A DNA stretch of 64,000 nucleotides from Paroedura picta (taxonomy: Eukaryota; Chordata; Lepidosauria; Squamata; Gekkonidae). The stretch is from assembly GCF_049243985.1 (NCBI RefSeq), contig NC_135377.1:35975255-36039254 (forward strand), written 5' to 3'. Shown here piece after piece: positions 11,103 through 23,800 of the stretch. The notes under the pieces were generated by a model. The model did no database searches. It was not told where the DNA came from and saw only the letters and a program-made list of their open reading frames with translations. The translations under genes and the position numbers were made by a program. The first letter of the stretch is position 1, and every line of letters begins with the position of its first letter.

Positions 11103-12570
11103 TTGAATTAACTCCCTATCCTGACTGGATCATTTACATCATCTTACAATGTACTAGAGACAGAATTTCTTCTTTATTTTATTCTCTATTTTCCATTTTT
11201 CTTCTTAATGGAGTCTTCTTGATCACTGGAACACACAGGGAATTGGGTCTATGAAAAGAAATCTTATGGCTCCCTCTACTGGAACTCCTAAAATCATCTT
11301 CTGGATGGCAAAAAAATTTAGCCTTTTCTGCACAAACAGCTTAGTACTTCAGATTATCGCTAAACTGGAGTCAGTCTACCTTTAATTCATATCCTGGGAC
11401 TGCACTTCACACATTTTTTTCCATCTGACAATCTTAGGAATCACAAAGTATGTGATCTGCATACCAGCCCAAAAAATCAGGTAGTGTTGGAGCACTGATT
11501 TTTTAAAAAATTGTATCACATGGTTGGTCTCTCCTTTTTGGTTGGTTTTGTTCTGGGTGTGTTTTTTGAAATGGGAAGTAGGGGTTCTTCTTGCTGCATG
11601 TACTCTCTGGTAGCCTTCTAGCAGAACGCTAGTTGTTCTCCCTCCTTCATCTATATATCAGATCCACATTTGATTAGTGTATCCATTGTGCCAATTTCTG
11701 GTGTTTTTTGGGGGGTGGGGGTAGAGTGTAATAAGTCTAGGATTGCTACAGTTTTTTGCTGAAGGTGGATGACTGGTCAAAAAAATTGGTGACAGTGAGG
11801 GTTTTACACACTTTGTGTGTGTTTGTGAGTGCTGTTTAAACTTAAAGAAAAGAAGTGCCTTCCTTCAGGGAAGGGCACATTCCTTCCGTGACTTCAAGAA
11901 GGATTGGCTGCAGGGGAGGAGAAAGGGGGTCATTTTGCAGAGCCCAACCCTGCTCAACCTGCCCCTGGCACCTCTTCCAGAGCACACATCTCTCTTTTAA
12001 ATTTAAACAACACCCACTCTCTCACACACACATTTTTAAAACCCTCTGTGACACTAATTTTTCTTTACCAGCCTTTCCCCTTCAGTGAAAAATCATAGGA
12101 GCACTAGACTAAGCCTATTCATTTAAAAAAATGACTGTGCAATGATGCTTTATTACTGAACAAAGTGATGAGGAACAGCAGAAGGTGCAGTGGGAGGAAA
12201 GAACTCAATGTGGGTGGAAGAGGAGGGGCCTCTGAGTGGTGGCAGAAGAGTGTCTGTAGGGGAGTTGATGGAATCTTGATGATTTTTAGAAATACCTTCA
12301 GCTTTAGCATGAAGCAAGGGGGGGAAGCATCATAAAAGCACTCTCAGAAACCCTGAAGAAACAGTGACTAGAAATAAAACTGAGTGCGGAAAGGAGGAGA
12401 AGCCATGCAGAATGACAAATAAAACCCAACGGGGGCTCAGAGTAAAAGTGAGGAGAAATCCAGACAGAAAAGCCCCCAAAACAACAGACATGCACTCCAA
12501 AAGTGCAGGAAACTACCAGGGCACAAAAGGCCTTGATTACTGGATCGGACTGACATCTGACAGTTTTCTT
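11103..12570. other. Spacer, nothing recognised
   Basis: No gene. Short overlapping ORFs at 11815-12310 have simple composition and no domain. Confidence 0.5.
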
Positions 12571-12585
12571 ATATACTTTGTTTAT

Positions 12586-12618
<33 letters not shown>

Positions 12619-12760
12619 TATACCGGCATTCCCTTAGGCTCACGGCGGTTTACAAGATAAAAAGTGCAATAAAACCCATAGTTAAAACCATTAAAACCAG
12701 GCAACAGACGAGCACTAACTAACCCCACTAAGCCCCCCCCCCCAAACCACCCCATGGTAG
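12571..12760 (-). mobile_element. L2-like LINE 3' end, minus strand
   Basis: It starts with a (TTTA)n tract (the LINE's microsatellite tail on the other strand). Next come 'ttataccggcattccc' and 'ggcggtttacaagataaaa', the typical 3' UTR end of reptile L2-type LINEs. Only the 3' end is present. Confidence 0.65.
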
Positions 12761-12969
12761 CCGAGGGACATCAGGTTGCTAATATGGGAGTCAGGCATTC
12801 AGATCATTCAGATGAACCCAGGGAGCCCAGATCTTGTGACTTCAAAATGCTACCACTCAGGGCAAAATAGCCACTTTGCATAATACTCGCATATTACTTG
12901 CAGAAAATGGTTGTAAAAAGGCTGTTATAAGCAAAGGGATTTATATATTTAAACAGGAGAGGATTGTTT

Positions 12970-13069
12970 CCTCTGCCACAGAGTCTACTCTCCAAAGAAG
13001 CCATTTTCTGCAGGGAAACGAATCTCTGTAGTCAGGAGATGAGTTGTAATTACAGGGGATCCCCTAGAG
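12970..13069. repeat. 'GGTTGCCAA' repeat split by a hAT insertion
   Basis: 'agccattttctgcagggaaac' and 'gatgagttgtaattacagggg' run up to the hAT element at 13070 and seem to resume after it at 13479 ('gctggaat'). Confidence 0.65.
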
Positions 13070-13470
13070 CAGTGGTCCCCAACCTTTTTTAGCCTGGGGA
13101 CCGGCAGGGCAACTGCCCCGCCCGTGCACCGTGCATGCGCGGCCGGGCCACGCATGTGTCATGTGCAGCCTAAATCGCGCATGCGTGGCACTTTTGCGCA
13201 TGCATGCATGCATGCGCGAAAGTGCTGCGCATGCACGATTTCGGCCGCACATGGCGCATGTGTGCAGGCGCGGCGCGGCCGCACATGCGCAATGCATGGG
13301 CGCGGCCCCGATTCCCTCTCCCCCCCTCCCGCAGTAAGAAGCTTCCCGGGCCGCAAGCTTGCAGCCTGGGAAGTTTTTACTGCGCGAGGGCGGGGAGAGG
13401 GAACCGCGGCCCGACGGCATAGCCTTCGCGGCCCAGCACCGGGCTGCGGGCCGCAGGTTGGGGACCACTG
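13070..13470. mobile_element. Non-autonomous hAT element with perfect 8-bp TSD
   Basis: The inverted ends are CAGTGGTCCCCAACC and GGTTGGGGACCACTG. The 8-bp CCCTAGAG is present at 13062-13069 and 13471-13478. The interior is very GC- and CpG-rich, with many ATGCGC/GCATGC motifs, and has long ORFs only because of its composition. Related elements lie at 56580 and, as a fragment, at 34123. Confidence 0.92.
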
Positions 13471-14215
13471 CCCTAGAGGCTGGAATCTGTAGCTGAGAGC
13501 AACTCTGCCTGGATCCAGTACAAGGACTGGGCACAGCCTTTTTTCCTAGGTTTGCCCTTGCCCTGGCAGCCATGTCTGATCCTAGTAAAATATATTCCCA
13601 GATCCTGCTAGGATTGCCAACCTCCTGGTTGTGCCTGGAGATCTCTCAAAGTTACAGGTGGGCTTTATGAGCACTGAGATGAATGCTTCTTTGTTTTGCT
13701 TAGGCAAATGAAACTAGCTTCTAATTTAACAAGCATTTTATTATAATGATAATGATGCCATGCACACTGCAAACATGTGACTTCCAGGGGCATGGCAGGG
13801 AGTCGAGGCCTGCTGTCATCATTTGTGGGATTACTTGAAACCTGAATATTTCAGGGGTTACTCCAAGGTCAAAGGGTTGAAAAAGGCTGCCTTATGGCCA
13901 CTTCCTGCTTCCTTCTCTACTTTCTATCCACCAACCTACCTTTATCTGCTTGTCTTGACTTTCCCCTTCTTCCTTCCCCCTTGGTAGCTTCTACCTCTCA
14001 AAATTATTGCCTATTCAAGTGGTGCTCAAGTGGGCTGGGCTCAGGTACGTAGTGCTGGCTGCTGGACTTGGCCCTGTTCTAGGGTGAGGAACTCACAAGG
14101 TTCCCCCTGTAACCCTTTCCCTCTTTCCTTCTATCAACCCTCGTACTCTCCTTCCTTCTCTCCCTCACACAATCAATAAAGCTACCTTTTATAAGCTTCC
14201 ATCTTCAGCTATCTT
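13471..14215. other. Spacer with a small repeat fragment
   Basis: A short 'ctaggattgccaacctcctg' fragment of the GGTTGCCAA repeat lies near 13609-13660. Nothing else is recognised. Confidence 0.5.
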
Positions 14216-14290
14216 AATTACTTACTTTATTTAAAGCTTACTTTTCACCATAGTGTGGATCCGAAGCAGCTTACATCTTGGGGAGAAAGC
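14216..14290 (-). mobile_element. LINE/SINE 3' tail fragment, minus strand
   Basis: 'ttatttaaagcttacttttcacc' and 'gaagcagcttacatcttgg' resemble reversed LINE-type 3' ends. A CR1 fragment follows directly. Confidence 0.45.
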
Positions 14291-14291
14291 A

Positions 14292-14530
14292 GAATCATAG
14301 AATCATATTGTTGGAAGGGACCTCCTGGGTCATCTAGTCCAACCCCCTGCATTATGCAGGACACTCACAACCCTATCGCTCATCCACTGCAACCTGCCAC
14401 CCCCTTGAACCTTCACAGAATCAGCCTCTCTGTCAGATGGCTATTCAGCCACTGTTTAAACATTTCCAAGGATGGAGTACCCACCACCTCCCAAGGAATC
14501 CTGTTCCACTGAGAAACCACTCTGTCATGA
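14292..14530 (-). mobile_element. CR1 LINE 3' end, minus strand
   Basis: It begins 'gaatcatagaatcat' (reversed ATTCTATG tail). It continues with 'gggtcatctagtccaacccc' and 'gaatcctgttccactgag', the 3' coding end and UTR of CR1. A sister copy is at 53320. Confidence 0.88.
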
Positions 14531-14904
14531 AGGAAAATGTAGTGAAGTAAAATAAATTGTACTGAAGATAAATAAGGATACAGAAAAGGGAAGGGTTCCA
14601 TATTGCTCTGCTGAATTCTCCTTTACAGTTAAAGTTAGAGTGGTCAATCTCCACTTAATATGTGAACAAAGCAGATGTATGAAAAGAAATACATATTGGC
14701 CATGCTCACATTAATTTTATGCTTAATACACATTGAAAACCACAAGGACTGATGCTTTCTCCATTTATTCCAGCATTGGTCTATGATGAAATGCACCAAG
14801 AAACTGTGAGATTTAAATAACATTAGGTCATTGACCAGAAGGTCATCAATTCATTAACATTTTGCCCATGGTGGCTAAGCAGATGTAGACTGTGAAGACA
14901 ATAG

Positions 14905-15840
14905 GTCTTTCTTGGAGAAGAGTAACAAGTGGATCTGTCCTGGGCCTGTGTTGTTTAATATATTTATAAATGATTGGGATGAGGTATTAGAGGAGATACT
15001 TATTCAATTTGCAGATGATACTAAACTGGGAGGGGTAACATAAGCAACAGAAGACAGAATCAGAATACAGAATGATCTTGATAGGCTCGAGAACTGGTCT
15101 AAAATGAATAAAATGAAATTCAATAGGGACAAATGTAAAGTTCTGCATTTAGGTAGGAAAAATGATATACAACAATATAGGATGGGGGAGACTTGACAGT
15201 AGTATCTGCAAATGGGATCTAGAAGTCTTAGTAGACCATACATTGAACATGAGTCAACAGTATGACTCGGTGGCTAAAAAGGCAAATGGTATTTTGGGCT
15301 GTATCAAACGGAATATCGTGACCAGATCATGGGAGGTGATGGTACCCCTTTACTCTGCTCTGGTTCAGCCTCACTTGGAGTACTGTGTTAAGTTTTGGGC
15401 ACCAAGTTGAAGAGGAATGTAGACAAACTGGAGCGTTTCAGAGGAGGGCAACAAAGATAGTGAGTTGTTTTCCCTGGAGGGATGGACCAGATCCAATGAG
15501 ATGAAATTAATTTAAAAGAAATTAAAAGAAATTAATTTAAAAGAAATTAATTTAAAAGAAATTTAAAAGAAATTTCATCTAAACATCCGGAAGACGTTCC
15601 TGACAGTTATAGCGGTTTCTCAGTGGAACAGACTTCCTTGGGAGGTGGTAGGTTCTCCATCTTTGAAAATTTTTAAACAGAGGCTGGATAGCCATTTGAC
15701 AGAGAGGCTGATTCTGTGAAGATTCAAGGGGGTGGCAGGTTACAGCGTCAGCGATAGGCTTGTGGGTGTCCTGCATGGTGCAGGGGGTTGGACTAGATGA
15801 CCTGGGAGGTACTTTCCAACTCTATGATTCTATGATTCTT
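14905..15840 (+). mobile_element. CR1 LINE fragment, plus strand
   Basis: The 5'-truncated element includes the reverse transcriptase region: 'gatctgtcctgggcctgtg' encodes the SVLGPV-like motif and 'tttgcagatgatact' encodes the FADDT catalytic box. It continues to the 3' UTR and ends 'ctatgattctatgattct'. Stops and gaps break the reading frame, and an AT-rich duplication of 'aattaatttaaaagaa' units lies at about 15500-15575. Confidence 0.9.
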
Positions 15841-15959
15841 TCTTGCAGCCCTCTACCAATTGTTTATTGGTATTATTCTACTATGAACCTGTAAATTCAA
15901 CTGAGTTTAATGGCTAATAACCACTGCTAACTAATCACCCTTTAACTTGTCAAATATAG

Positions 15960-16180
15960 GGATTAAAATATTTGGCTTAGGGTATGGAAGACCAAGGCTC
16001 AAATCCCCACTCTGCCATGATGCTTGCTGCCATAATCCTTAGGCCAGTCACAGACACCCACCTAACTTTCCACACAGAGTTGTTGTGAGAGTAAAATGGA
16101 AGAGGCAAAATTGAACCCTACTCAAAGCTTCTTGGAGGAGGGGCAAGATAAAAACTGTAGGAAGTAAATAAATAAGCCAA
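15960..16180 (+). mobile_element. tRNA-derived SINE with LINE-like tail
   Basis: 'ggctcaaatccccactctgcc' is B-box-like. 'ggccagtcacagacacc' and 'gttgttgtgagagtaaaatgg' follow, ending in an AAATAAATAA tail. This matches a common squamate SINE layout; the copy is diverged. Confidence 0.65.
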
Positions 16181-16890
16181 CAAATCCAGCGGTCATCATT
16201 TATGGCAGCAACTTCCATTAACTGATGGTATTTTGTATGAAAAAGTACTGTGCCGAATGTACCACTAAATAATGTTAACTGAGTGATCTGACTTCTCAAG
16301 TTATGGAAACAGGAACAGACATTCTTTCTACATGCTATGCATACTTGAATTTGATATAAAAATTCTCCATCTAAAGGGCTGGAATTCTGTATTAGGTTGT
16401 TTTAACTGAGGACTTTGTACACTCTATTTCTGTCCATGGTAATAAATTTTTAAGTTGCATAGTGGAATAATAATACTGTGAGCTAGTGCCCAGTCTACCC
16501 TTTCCACTGTGCTATACAAGATGTGTTCATGTGGTTTTGTTTCCCAAATGAGTATTTTGATAGACAGACAGACAGACAGATCTGTCCCTCATTTGGTTAT
16601 GTGGATTTTCTGAGTAAACTGATAAACAAATGCACTGTTGTTCTTGAGCGGATCCAGAAGAACCAGATTGTGCTTTTGGGCAGAGGAACTGTGAGGAACT
16701 AGTTAGGAAGTGGCTAGTATTGTGTGGAACCATCCTCTCCTCTGCCTGCCACCGGGACCGCACTTACACTTTATCTCCTACCCACCAACATTCATGCACC
16801 AAGTAAGAAGAAAACCAGAAAGAACAGAAGGCTTGGTGACTTAATAAACGTACAAGCAGCCAAGTGCTTATAAACGTACAAGCAGCCAAG

Positions 16891-17131
16891 AGAGCCAATT
16901 TGGTGTAGTATTAAGAGTGGTGGCCTGGATAGAGTACCAGGATAGAGTCCCCACTCCTTCACATGCAGCTAGCTGGGTGACCTTGGGATAGTCACAATTC
17001 TGAGAACTCTCTCACCCACACCTACTTTACAGGGTTTCTATTATGGGGAGAAGAAAGGAAGGTGTTTGCAAGTCCCTTTGCAACTCCTTTGGGTAGTGAA
17101 AAGCAGGGTATAAAAACCAACTCTTCTTTTA
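16891..17131 (+). mobile_element. tRNA-derived SINE (type B), plus strand, diverged
   Basis: It runs from 'gccaatttggtgtagta' through 'gctgggtgaccttggg' to 'gggtataaaaaccaactct'. Just upstream, 'ataaacgtacaagcagccaag' is duplicated in tandem (about 16844-16890). Confidence 0.75.
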
Positions 17132-17603
17132 TTCATAATGTTTGATAATAAACACATTGCCATCGAATCTTAACATTAAATTATTGCCTGTCACTTCTAC
17201 CCAAGCATTTCCTAGGATCTTACAGGACTTAAAGATCCCTTTCACTACATGTCAATTTGAACTGGTACTATAGTTCCATCTAAAACAAGTAATGAAGAAA
17301 GGAATGCAATTTTTAATTGTATCACACTTAAATTCAACATTGGCTCCACTCAGTTTTGTCCCTAGCCCAGACTGCATTTCCTACATGTCAGGCTGCCTTT
17401 TCTCCCTCTCCTGGCACCACACCTGCATTCTTGAAATTAGAAGTTGGCATCCCCAGTAGAAGTCACGTCACAGTATGACAAAGATACAATTGAACTATAA
17501 ACTGAGCTTGGTCAATCTGCTGGTTACATCACAATATGTCTGAGAGACCTTTACATTATCAGTTATTACAGCCCTTTGATTACTTTCAGCCTTCACTGAT
17601 AAG
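17132..17603. other. CYP7A1 upstream region
   Basis: No repeat or gene is recognised. This is the distal promoter side of CYP7A1, and a clean stretch without transposons fits regulatory DNA, though I see no specific site here. Confidence 0.4.
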
Positions 17604-17607
17604 TGTT

Positions 17608-17623
17608 AATCAGTTCAAGGCCA
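17608..17623 (+). promoter_or_regulatory. Candidate HNF4/LRH-1 (BARE-II-like) site of CYP7A1
   Basis: The motif AGTTCAAGGCCA contains TCAAGGCCA (17615-17623), the LRH-1/FTF recognition sequence known from the mammalian CYP7A1 bile acid response element II. There it overlaps an HNF4 direct repeat. It lies about 140-150 bp upstream of the TATA box, close to the mammalian spacing. Function is inferred from motif and position. Confidence 0.7.
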
Positions 17624-17705
17624 CCGCTTCAAGTATCTAATACAACTTTGTCCTGGTTTTTGCAGGGATTTTGGTCTGGAGGCACAGAAGTTTTGTCCAG
17701 AAATG

Positions 17706-17715
17706 GTTAATTAAT
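17706..17715 (+). promoter_or_regulatory. HNF1-like half site
   Basis: GTTAATTAAT resembles an HNF1 half palindrome (GTTAATNATTAAC). It sits 60 bp upstream of the TATA box of a liver gene. Such AT-rich matches occur by chance. Confidence 0.35.
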
Positions 17716-17764
17716 AGCTTACTTAGGTTATTTCAGTTCAATGAATGGGCACTCCTATACTGAA

Positions 17765-17773
17765 TATAAAAAG
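17765..17773 (+). promoter_or_regulatory. TATA box of CYP7A1
   Basis: TATAAAAAG lies 83 bp before the start codon. This would place transcription start near 17795 and leave a 5' UTR of about 50 bp, short as in mammalian CYP7A1. Confidence 0.75.
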
Positions 17774-17847
17774 TGGCACTTTCACATCTTCTGAAACATT
17801 TTCAGGCTTGGGTGTAAACTCCTGTAAATTTACGACAGTTGCTTGAA

Positions 17848-20800
17848 ATGTCTGCAATATCTGCATTGCTTTTCTTATGGGAAATAGTGATTATTTTGTG
17901 CTGTAATTTGTTATTGGTTATAGGGATAAGAAGGAGGTAAGAATGATTTTTAATACATATTTTGATGACATCTGTACTTTCCCCTTTTATATCACTATAT
18001 TTGAATATGTTTTTTTTTTAAAAAACCCTGGTATGCTTAATAAAATAGCCATTGGTAAAAGTAAGTTAACTGTAATGACTCACTTTCCAAGTGGGCATGC
18101 ATGAAGAATTAGTAGACAGACCTTTTGAAACACTGGCACAAATTTCACGAGTTAAATTACATGTAGGATTGACTAAATTATATGATTTGTGTTTCTGAGA
18201 TTTTCAGAAATGATTGGCATTGAAGTTCAGGTGAAGTCAGCCAGTAACATGGTCTTTGAAATATATTTAAGAATCTCCTTTTCTATATTACAGATATTTT
18301 CTAATTAGATCTGTAATTACTTTTCATAGGTTAATCATTTGATTTACTAATAATTAAAATAAAATTGATTAAAAGGTTTTAGTTCTCTAGGAAACAAATG
18401 AATACACATGTTGACATTTCTCTGTATGGTTTTTGTCTTGTTTCTCTTTTAGTGTCTTGCTTTTATAACACAGAAGATAAAAAGTGATAAAAGTGATTTA
18501 TGTGTACCATTTGTTAAGTGATAAGGAAATGCAGCATTATATAGTAATATGTTACAAATATTCAAACAAAGCAATGCATGCAAATATATAGCAATTTAGT
18601 GTGTCCACTAAACATGTATTTGCTTTTGTGTGCTCATAGCACACATATAGGAAAACCTCACTTGCTTCAGGAGGAAAGCCCAAAGTCTGAAAGCTGTTAA
18701 TAATAAGTCACTAATGTGATCTGGAAATGTAAACGACAGTAAATTATTTGATCTCTGCCCATCAATTTAATTAACATTCCATAGTATTGTCATCTTAGAT
18801 ATTTTGTAATTATACATATCTGATCCCCCCCCATTTTGCATAAGTTCACTATGCTTTCAAAGATTACTTGATCTACAGTTTACTTTAGGATTTTTCAGTT
18901 TTTCAGTGGCTATATCACATAATCACAATTTACATGGACCTCAAAAAAAAGAGAGTCTTGAAACAATTATACAAACAAGCCACCCCCAACCCCCCTTGCA
19001 AGCTTCCCCCCCCCTGGCAGCCTCACCACCCCAACCCACCCTCTCTTATTAACATTATAGCAATTGGTAGCTTTGATCAGAAGTGCACACTTAGGTTCAT
19101 GTAAAAAATGCAACCAATTAATTCAGTGAAACTTGTAATGAAACCCTGAGTAGAGTTTTTTTTCCCTTTTGATGACTTCTATGGATTTAGAAAGAGCCTC
19201 TTGTGGCGCAGAGTGGATACGGCAGCAGACATGCAGTCTGAAAGCTCTGCCCATGAGGCTGGGAGTTCAATCCCAGCAGCCGGCTCAAGGTTGACTCAGC
19301 CTTCCATCCTTCCGAGGTTGGTAAAATGAGTACCCAGCTTGCTGGGGGGTAAACGGTAATGACTGGGGAAGGCACTGGCAAACCACCCCGTATTGAGTCT
19401 GCCATGAAAACGCTAGAAGGCGTCACCCCAAGGTCAGACAGGACTCGGTGCTTGCACAGGGGATACCTTTACCTTTAACTCTGTTTAATTGGAAGAACAG
19501 TTCAGTGTAGTTGGGTTGGGTTATAAATGCATGTATATATATATTGGTCTTGGCAACTTATGTGAAAGGGTTTGTCACATTCCTCTTCAGTGGTATATTA
19601 AGGCAGTTATTCACCTGTGGACTTTTTGGGCAGATGGTAAATAGAAAAAAAAACATGTATTTTAAAATATTTGTAAAAGAAAAAGGCATGTATCAGCAAT
19701 GCTAGCAATCATGTTGTATACATGAGCCACCCAAAGTTAAGCCAAACAGATTTTCTGTTCATTTCACCAGACAGCAAACCCTGGGAGATTGCCAGGGTTC
19801 ACCCAAATGTAGCTTATTTTACTCAAATAGAAAAAAACCCTTCTCCAATTCTGTTCTACAGTATTCATAAGATAATAAAATGTATCTTGGCAAACATATT
19901 TTGAATTCTATTTATGTTAAAAATTATTGGTGATAACGAAGAGTGAATGAGAAAGTAGTGATATGTTTAGAACAGAAGATAAATTGCATTGAATTTGATT
20001 TACTGCACTTGGTGCATTTTCATGACTGAGGCTGTAACAAGCTTCTGTATTGTGCTCAAGTTATTATTTGCTAGTTATCTAGTACCTCCTTAGTGGATTT
20101 ATTGCTCAGATGAGGGCAATTCCTTCTAGCAACAATGGAAATTGTGCGTTGTAAATAGAAGCTTCCATGGCAGACTTGAAGGTCAAATCTGAATTTATGA
20201 TCCTAATCTATGCCATGTCCCTGTTGCCTTTTGCAGACGTCTGAATGAGCCACCCTTGGAGAATGGGATGGTGCCATATCTGGGCTGTGCTTTACGGTTT
20301 GGCTCTAATCCTCTCAAATTCCTCAGAGAAAGACAAAGGAAATATGGCTCCATTTTCACTTGCAGGTTGGCAGGAAAATATGTTCATTTTCTCACAGACC
20401 CTTTTTCCTATCACTCTGTGATGCAACAAGGAAGATATCTGGACTGGAAAAAGTTCCATTTCACAGCCTCAGCAAAGGTAGCACATTCAGAAAATGAGAA
20501 TGCTTCAGAAATAATACAATGTATTTGAAGTTGTTTTTTTTTAAATTTAGAATGGTGGAAATCCTAAAAATGTACCAGCATCTTTGTTCAAAAACTTAGT
20601 TATATAGAAACAGATTTTCTTTAGAGATCAGGATAGATTCATTTAAAACTCGTAAATCACAGTTTAGCAGAATATATCCTGATATACTGTGTAGTTCTCT
20701 CAAATTATAATGTTCACATTAAAGGCATTTTGTAACAAATTTATCAGAAACTGTTGTCATGGATTTCCATGCTGCAGGTTGTCATTTAGATGTTCATGTC

Positions 20801-23800
20801 GTATGTCATTGACTGCTACTGTGAAACAGGTATCTTCTATATATCAACATGGGATGCCTGGCTCCATACACATGACATTGGCAGTTTCAGCTCATATCGG
20901 GACCAGGACACAAGTATAGAGAGTTTAAGTTTTTTCATTGTACCTTTTCCGCAGTCTGAGTGCATAGAAGAACATGGTTTCTGATCAGGAAAATTGTGTG
21001 GGTGGAAACTGTAAACCAGTTTTTTGTACCCTGGATGTTTAACAAACAAACAAACAAACAAACACTAATCACGCAGTCCGTGAAACTCCCCAGTCCATCT
21101 AATCGCATTCGGTTGAGCTTTAGTGCCAGCAGGTTTCTACAATCAGTTTCAATTCTAAAATAAAAACCTTATGTTTCACGCTTTCAAGTGCAACCTTTTC
21201 TAACCAAACACATGAAGGTGTAAAATGGAAGAAAGGCCTGAGGATAACACTCATATTCAGTACAAGCTATCATTTCCGTCTACTCTGGAAAAATCAGAGT
21301 CTACTCGCTACTTTGGCAGGAGACAATGAAAATCTCTTTTCAGCTGAACTGGAATTAAGGTCCTAAGTAATCATACTTTATTTATCATTATCAGTAGGCT
21401 ATAATTAATAATCTGTGCTCTTATTCTATATCACTGGTTTAAATTATGGATAAAATCACTTGCTTGTGGTTTTTCATTGTACATTCATTCGCTTTGTGGG
21501 CCATGTTCTGCTGCTGTATAGGGCTCCTAATACTCCCCCCCCTCTCCATACTGTTCAATGTTCTCCTAGCATATTTGGCTTTCTGGCCATGAGATTCAAA
21601 GAGCTTCCCAGAGTGCATGTTTGTGGCCAGAAAGAGGTGAAGAGGATGGATCCCAGCTATAGGTTGTAATCAGCTTTTCTTAATTTTTGCCATATTTGAT
21701 GACAGGCTTTTGGACATGGAAGTATTGATCCAAAGGATGGTAACACCACTGAAAATATGCACCAGACCTTCATGAAAACATTGCAGGGTAAAGCCCTGAA
21801 TTTTCTCAATGAAGCTATGATGAAAAACCTTTCCTGTGTTATGCTGGAATCAACTGCATCAAAACTGAATTCCAGTGACTGGGTAACAGATAAGCTTTAT
21901 GAATTCTGTTGCCGTGTGATGTTTGGATCTGGGTTTTTAACACTTTTTGGTACAGAGATTAACACAAACAATGACAAGATTCATTCTAACCAAGAAGACC
22001 AAAAATCTCTTATTCTATCCTCTCTAGAGAATTTTAAAGAATTTGACCAAATTTTTCCAGCTCTTGTGGCAGGCCTACCTATCTATATATTCAAAGGTGC
22101 CCACAGGGCACGTGAGAAGCTGGCTGAATCTCTACTCCATGAGAATCTTCAAAAAAGGGAGAACATTTCTGAACTTATTTCTCTCCGCATGTTCTTGAAT
22201 GACACACTCTCAACTTTTGATGATGAGGAAAAAGCAAAGACCCATCTTGCAGTTCTGTGGGCTTCACAAGCAAACACAATTCCAGCTACATTTTGGAGCT
22301 CATTCTATCTTATTAAGTAAGTAGCTACACAAGCCATACTATAAGAAATAGAAATTTCATCTGTGCAGCCAAATTCTGCTCTGGATTATGCCACAGTATG
22401 CATAGTATTTGGCAAACTGGTCTTCTGTGTTGTCCTGCCAAAAGATGAAAAGAATTGAACCACACCTCAGATTTCTCATCTAATTTATAGAAAAAGTCAC
22501 AAACTATCTGAGACCATAATACGCAGGATATTCAGAAATGGTAGTTAGTTGTCTCAGTAAAACTTTACCTTTTATATTCTCTCCATTGCAGAAACTAGAT
22601 TTCACATCATTTAAAATATGTTTGTTCAACCTATATTTCAATAATCATAATGATAATAAATTCAGCCGTGTTGGTCTGAAGCAATAAAACAATGTTTGGG
22701 TCCAGTTTAATACTGGGTATAAGCTTTACATGCATCGGTTACATTTCAGGTCTCAACCAACTCAGCCAGCTCATAGCTACCTCTCATGTGGTTTTCAAGG
22801 CAAGAAGAGACATAGTTTGCAATTGCATTCATCTGCATAACTTCCATCTTCCATGGTGGTCATCTACCCACATACTAACCAGACCACGGCCAATCCTGTT
22901 TAGCTCCCAAGACCTGATGAGATTGAGCTAATCTGGGCTATTCAGGTTGTTCTTTCCCATGGCCATCTGTAAATATGACTTTAATAGTTGTGGTGGGCTA
23001 GGAACATTTCATCCTGGGAGGAAATAGAGGGTTGTTACTTGATCTTCAGGAGGCTTTGGGTTCCATCTTTTCTTTCACAAAGGCCTGCTACTCTCATCCA
23101 CTTAGCAGAGACTGTGACTAGCAACTACGTATCTTCTCTTCCTGGTGCCCATGCATAAGGTCATAGCCACTCTTTGCATTGTGACCAGCTTCTCTGTTTC
23201 AGGAATCCAAAAGCAATGGAAGCAGCTGTAAAAGAGATACAACAGGTGCTGGAAAATGCTGGTGAAAAAATGGGCTTGAATAGGAAGCATGTTTGGTTGA
23301 ATCAAAAACAGCTGGATAACATGCCTGTATTAGGTATGCTTGGTTTGATTTCTTTGCTATCAAGTGTCAGTTGACTTATGGCAACAATGTTTTCAAGGCA
23401 AAAGCTGCTCAGAGGTGGTTTGCCATTGCCTGCCTCTGCATCGTGGCCCTAATATCCCTTGGTGGTCTCTTTCCAAATACAGGGCTGACCCTGCCTAGCT
23501 TCAGAGATCTGATGAGATCAGGCTAGTTTAGACATCCAGGTTAAGACTTGTTTAGTAAGTAATAAAGTACCTGGAACTTCCACCACTTTCCTGTATTGCT
23601 CCACTAATGATCAATGAACTGCTGATATTTCTGTGTGCGTAAAGCACCATCACACCGCAGTCACCTTCTGACAACCTCAGTCAAGGCTTTTCAAGGCAAG
23701 TGGGAAGCAGAGATAGTTTACCAGTGCCTTTCTCTGCAGAATCTTCCTGTCCAAGAAACAACCCTGCTTATCTTCCAAGATCTTTTGAGACTGGGCTTTA

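Noticed and set aside
10781-11254. ORFs of 60-119 codons of Cys-Val or His-Thr repeats
   Set aside because: They are translations of the TG/CA/CATA microsatellite.
13064-13573. Several ORFs of 65-169 codons on both strands
   Set aside because: They lie in the CpG-rich interior of a hAT element, overlap in many frames and have Arg/Ala/His-rich peptides typical of composition.
23474-23540. 5S rRNA similarity considered as a 5S gene
   Set aside because: Only part of 5S is present and it is fused to a SINE body with many changes.
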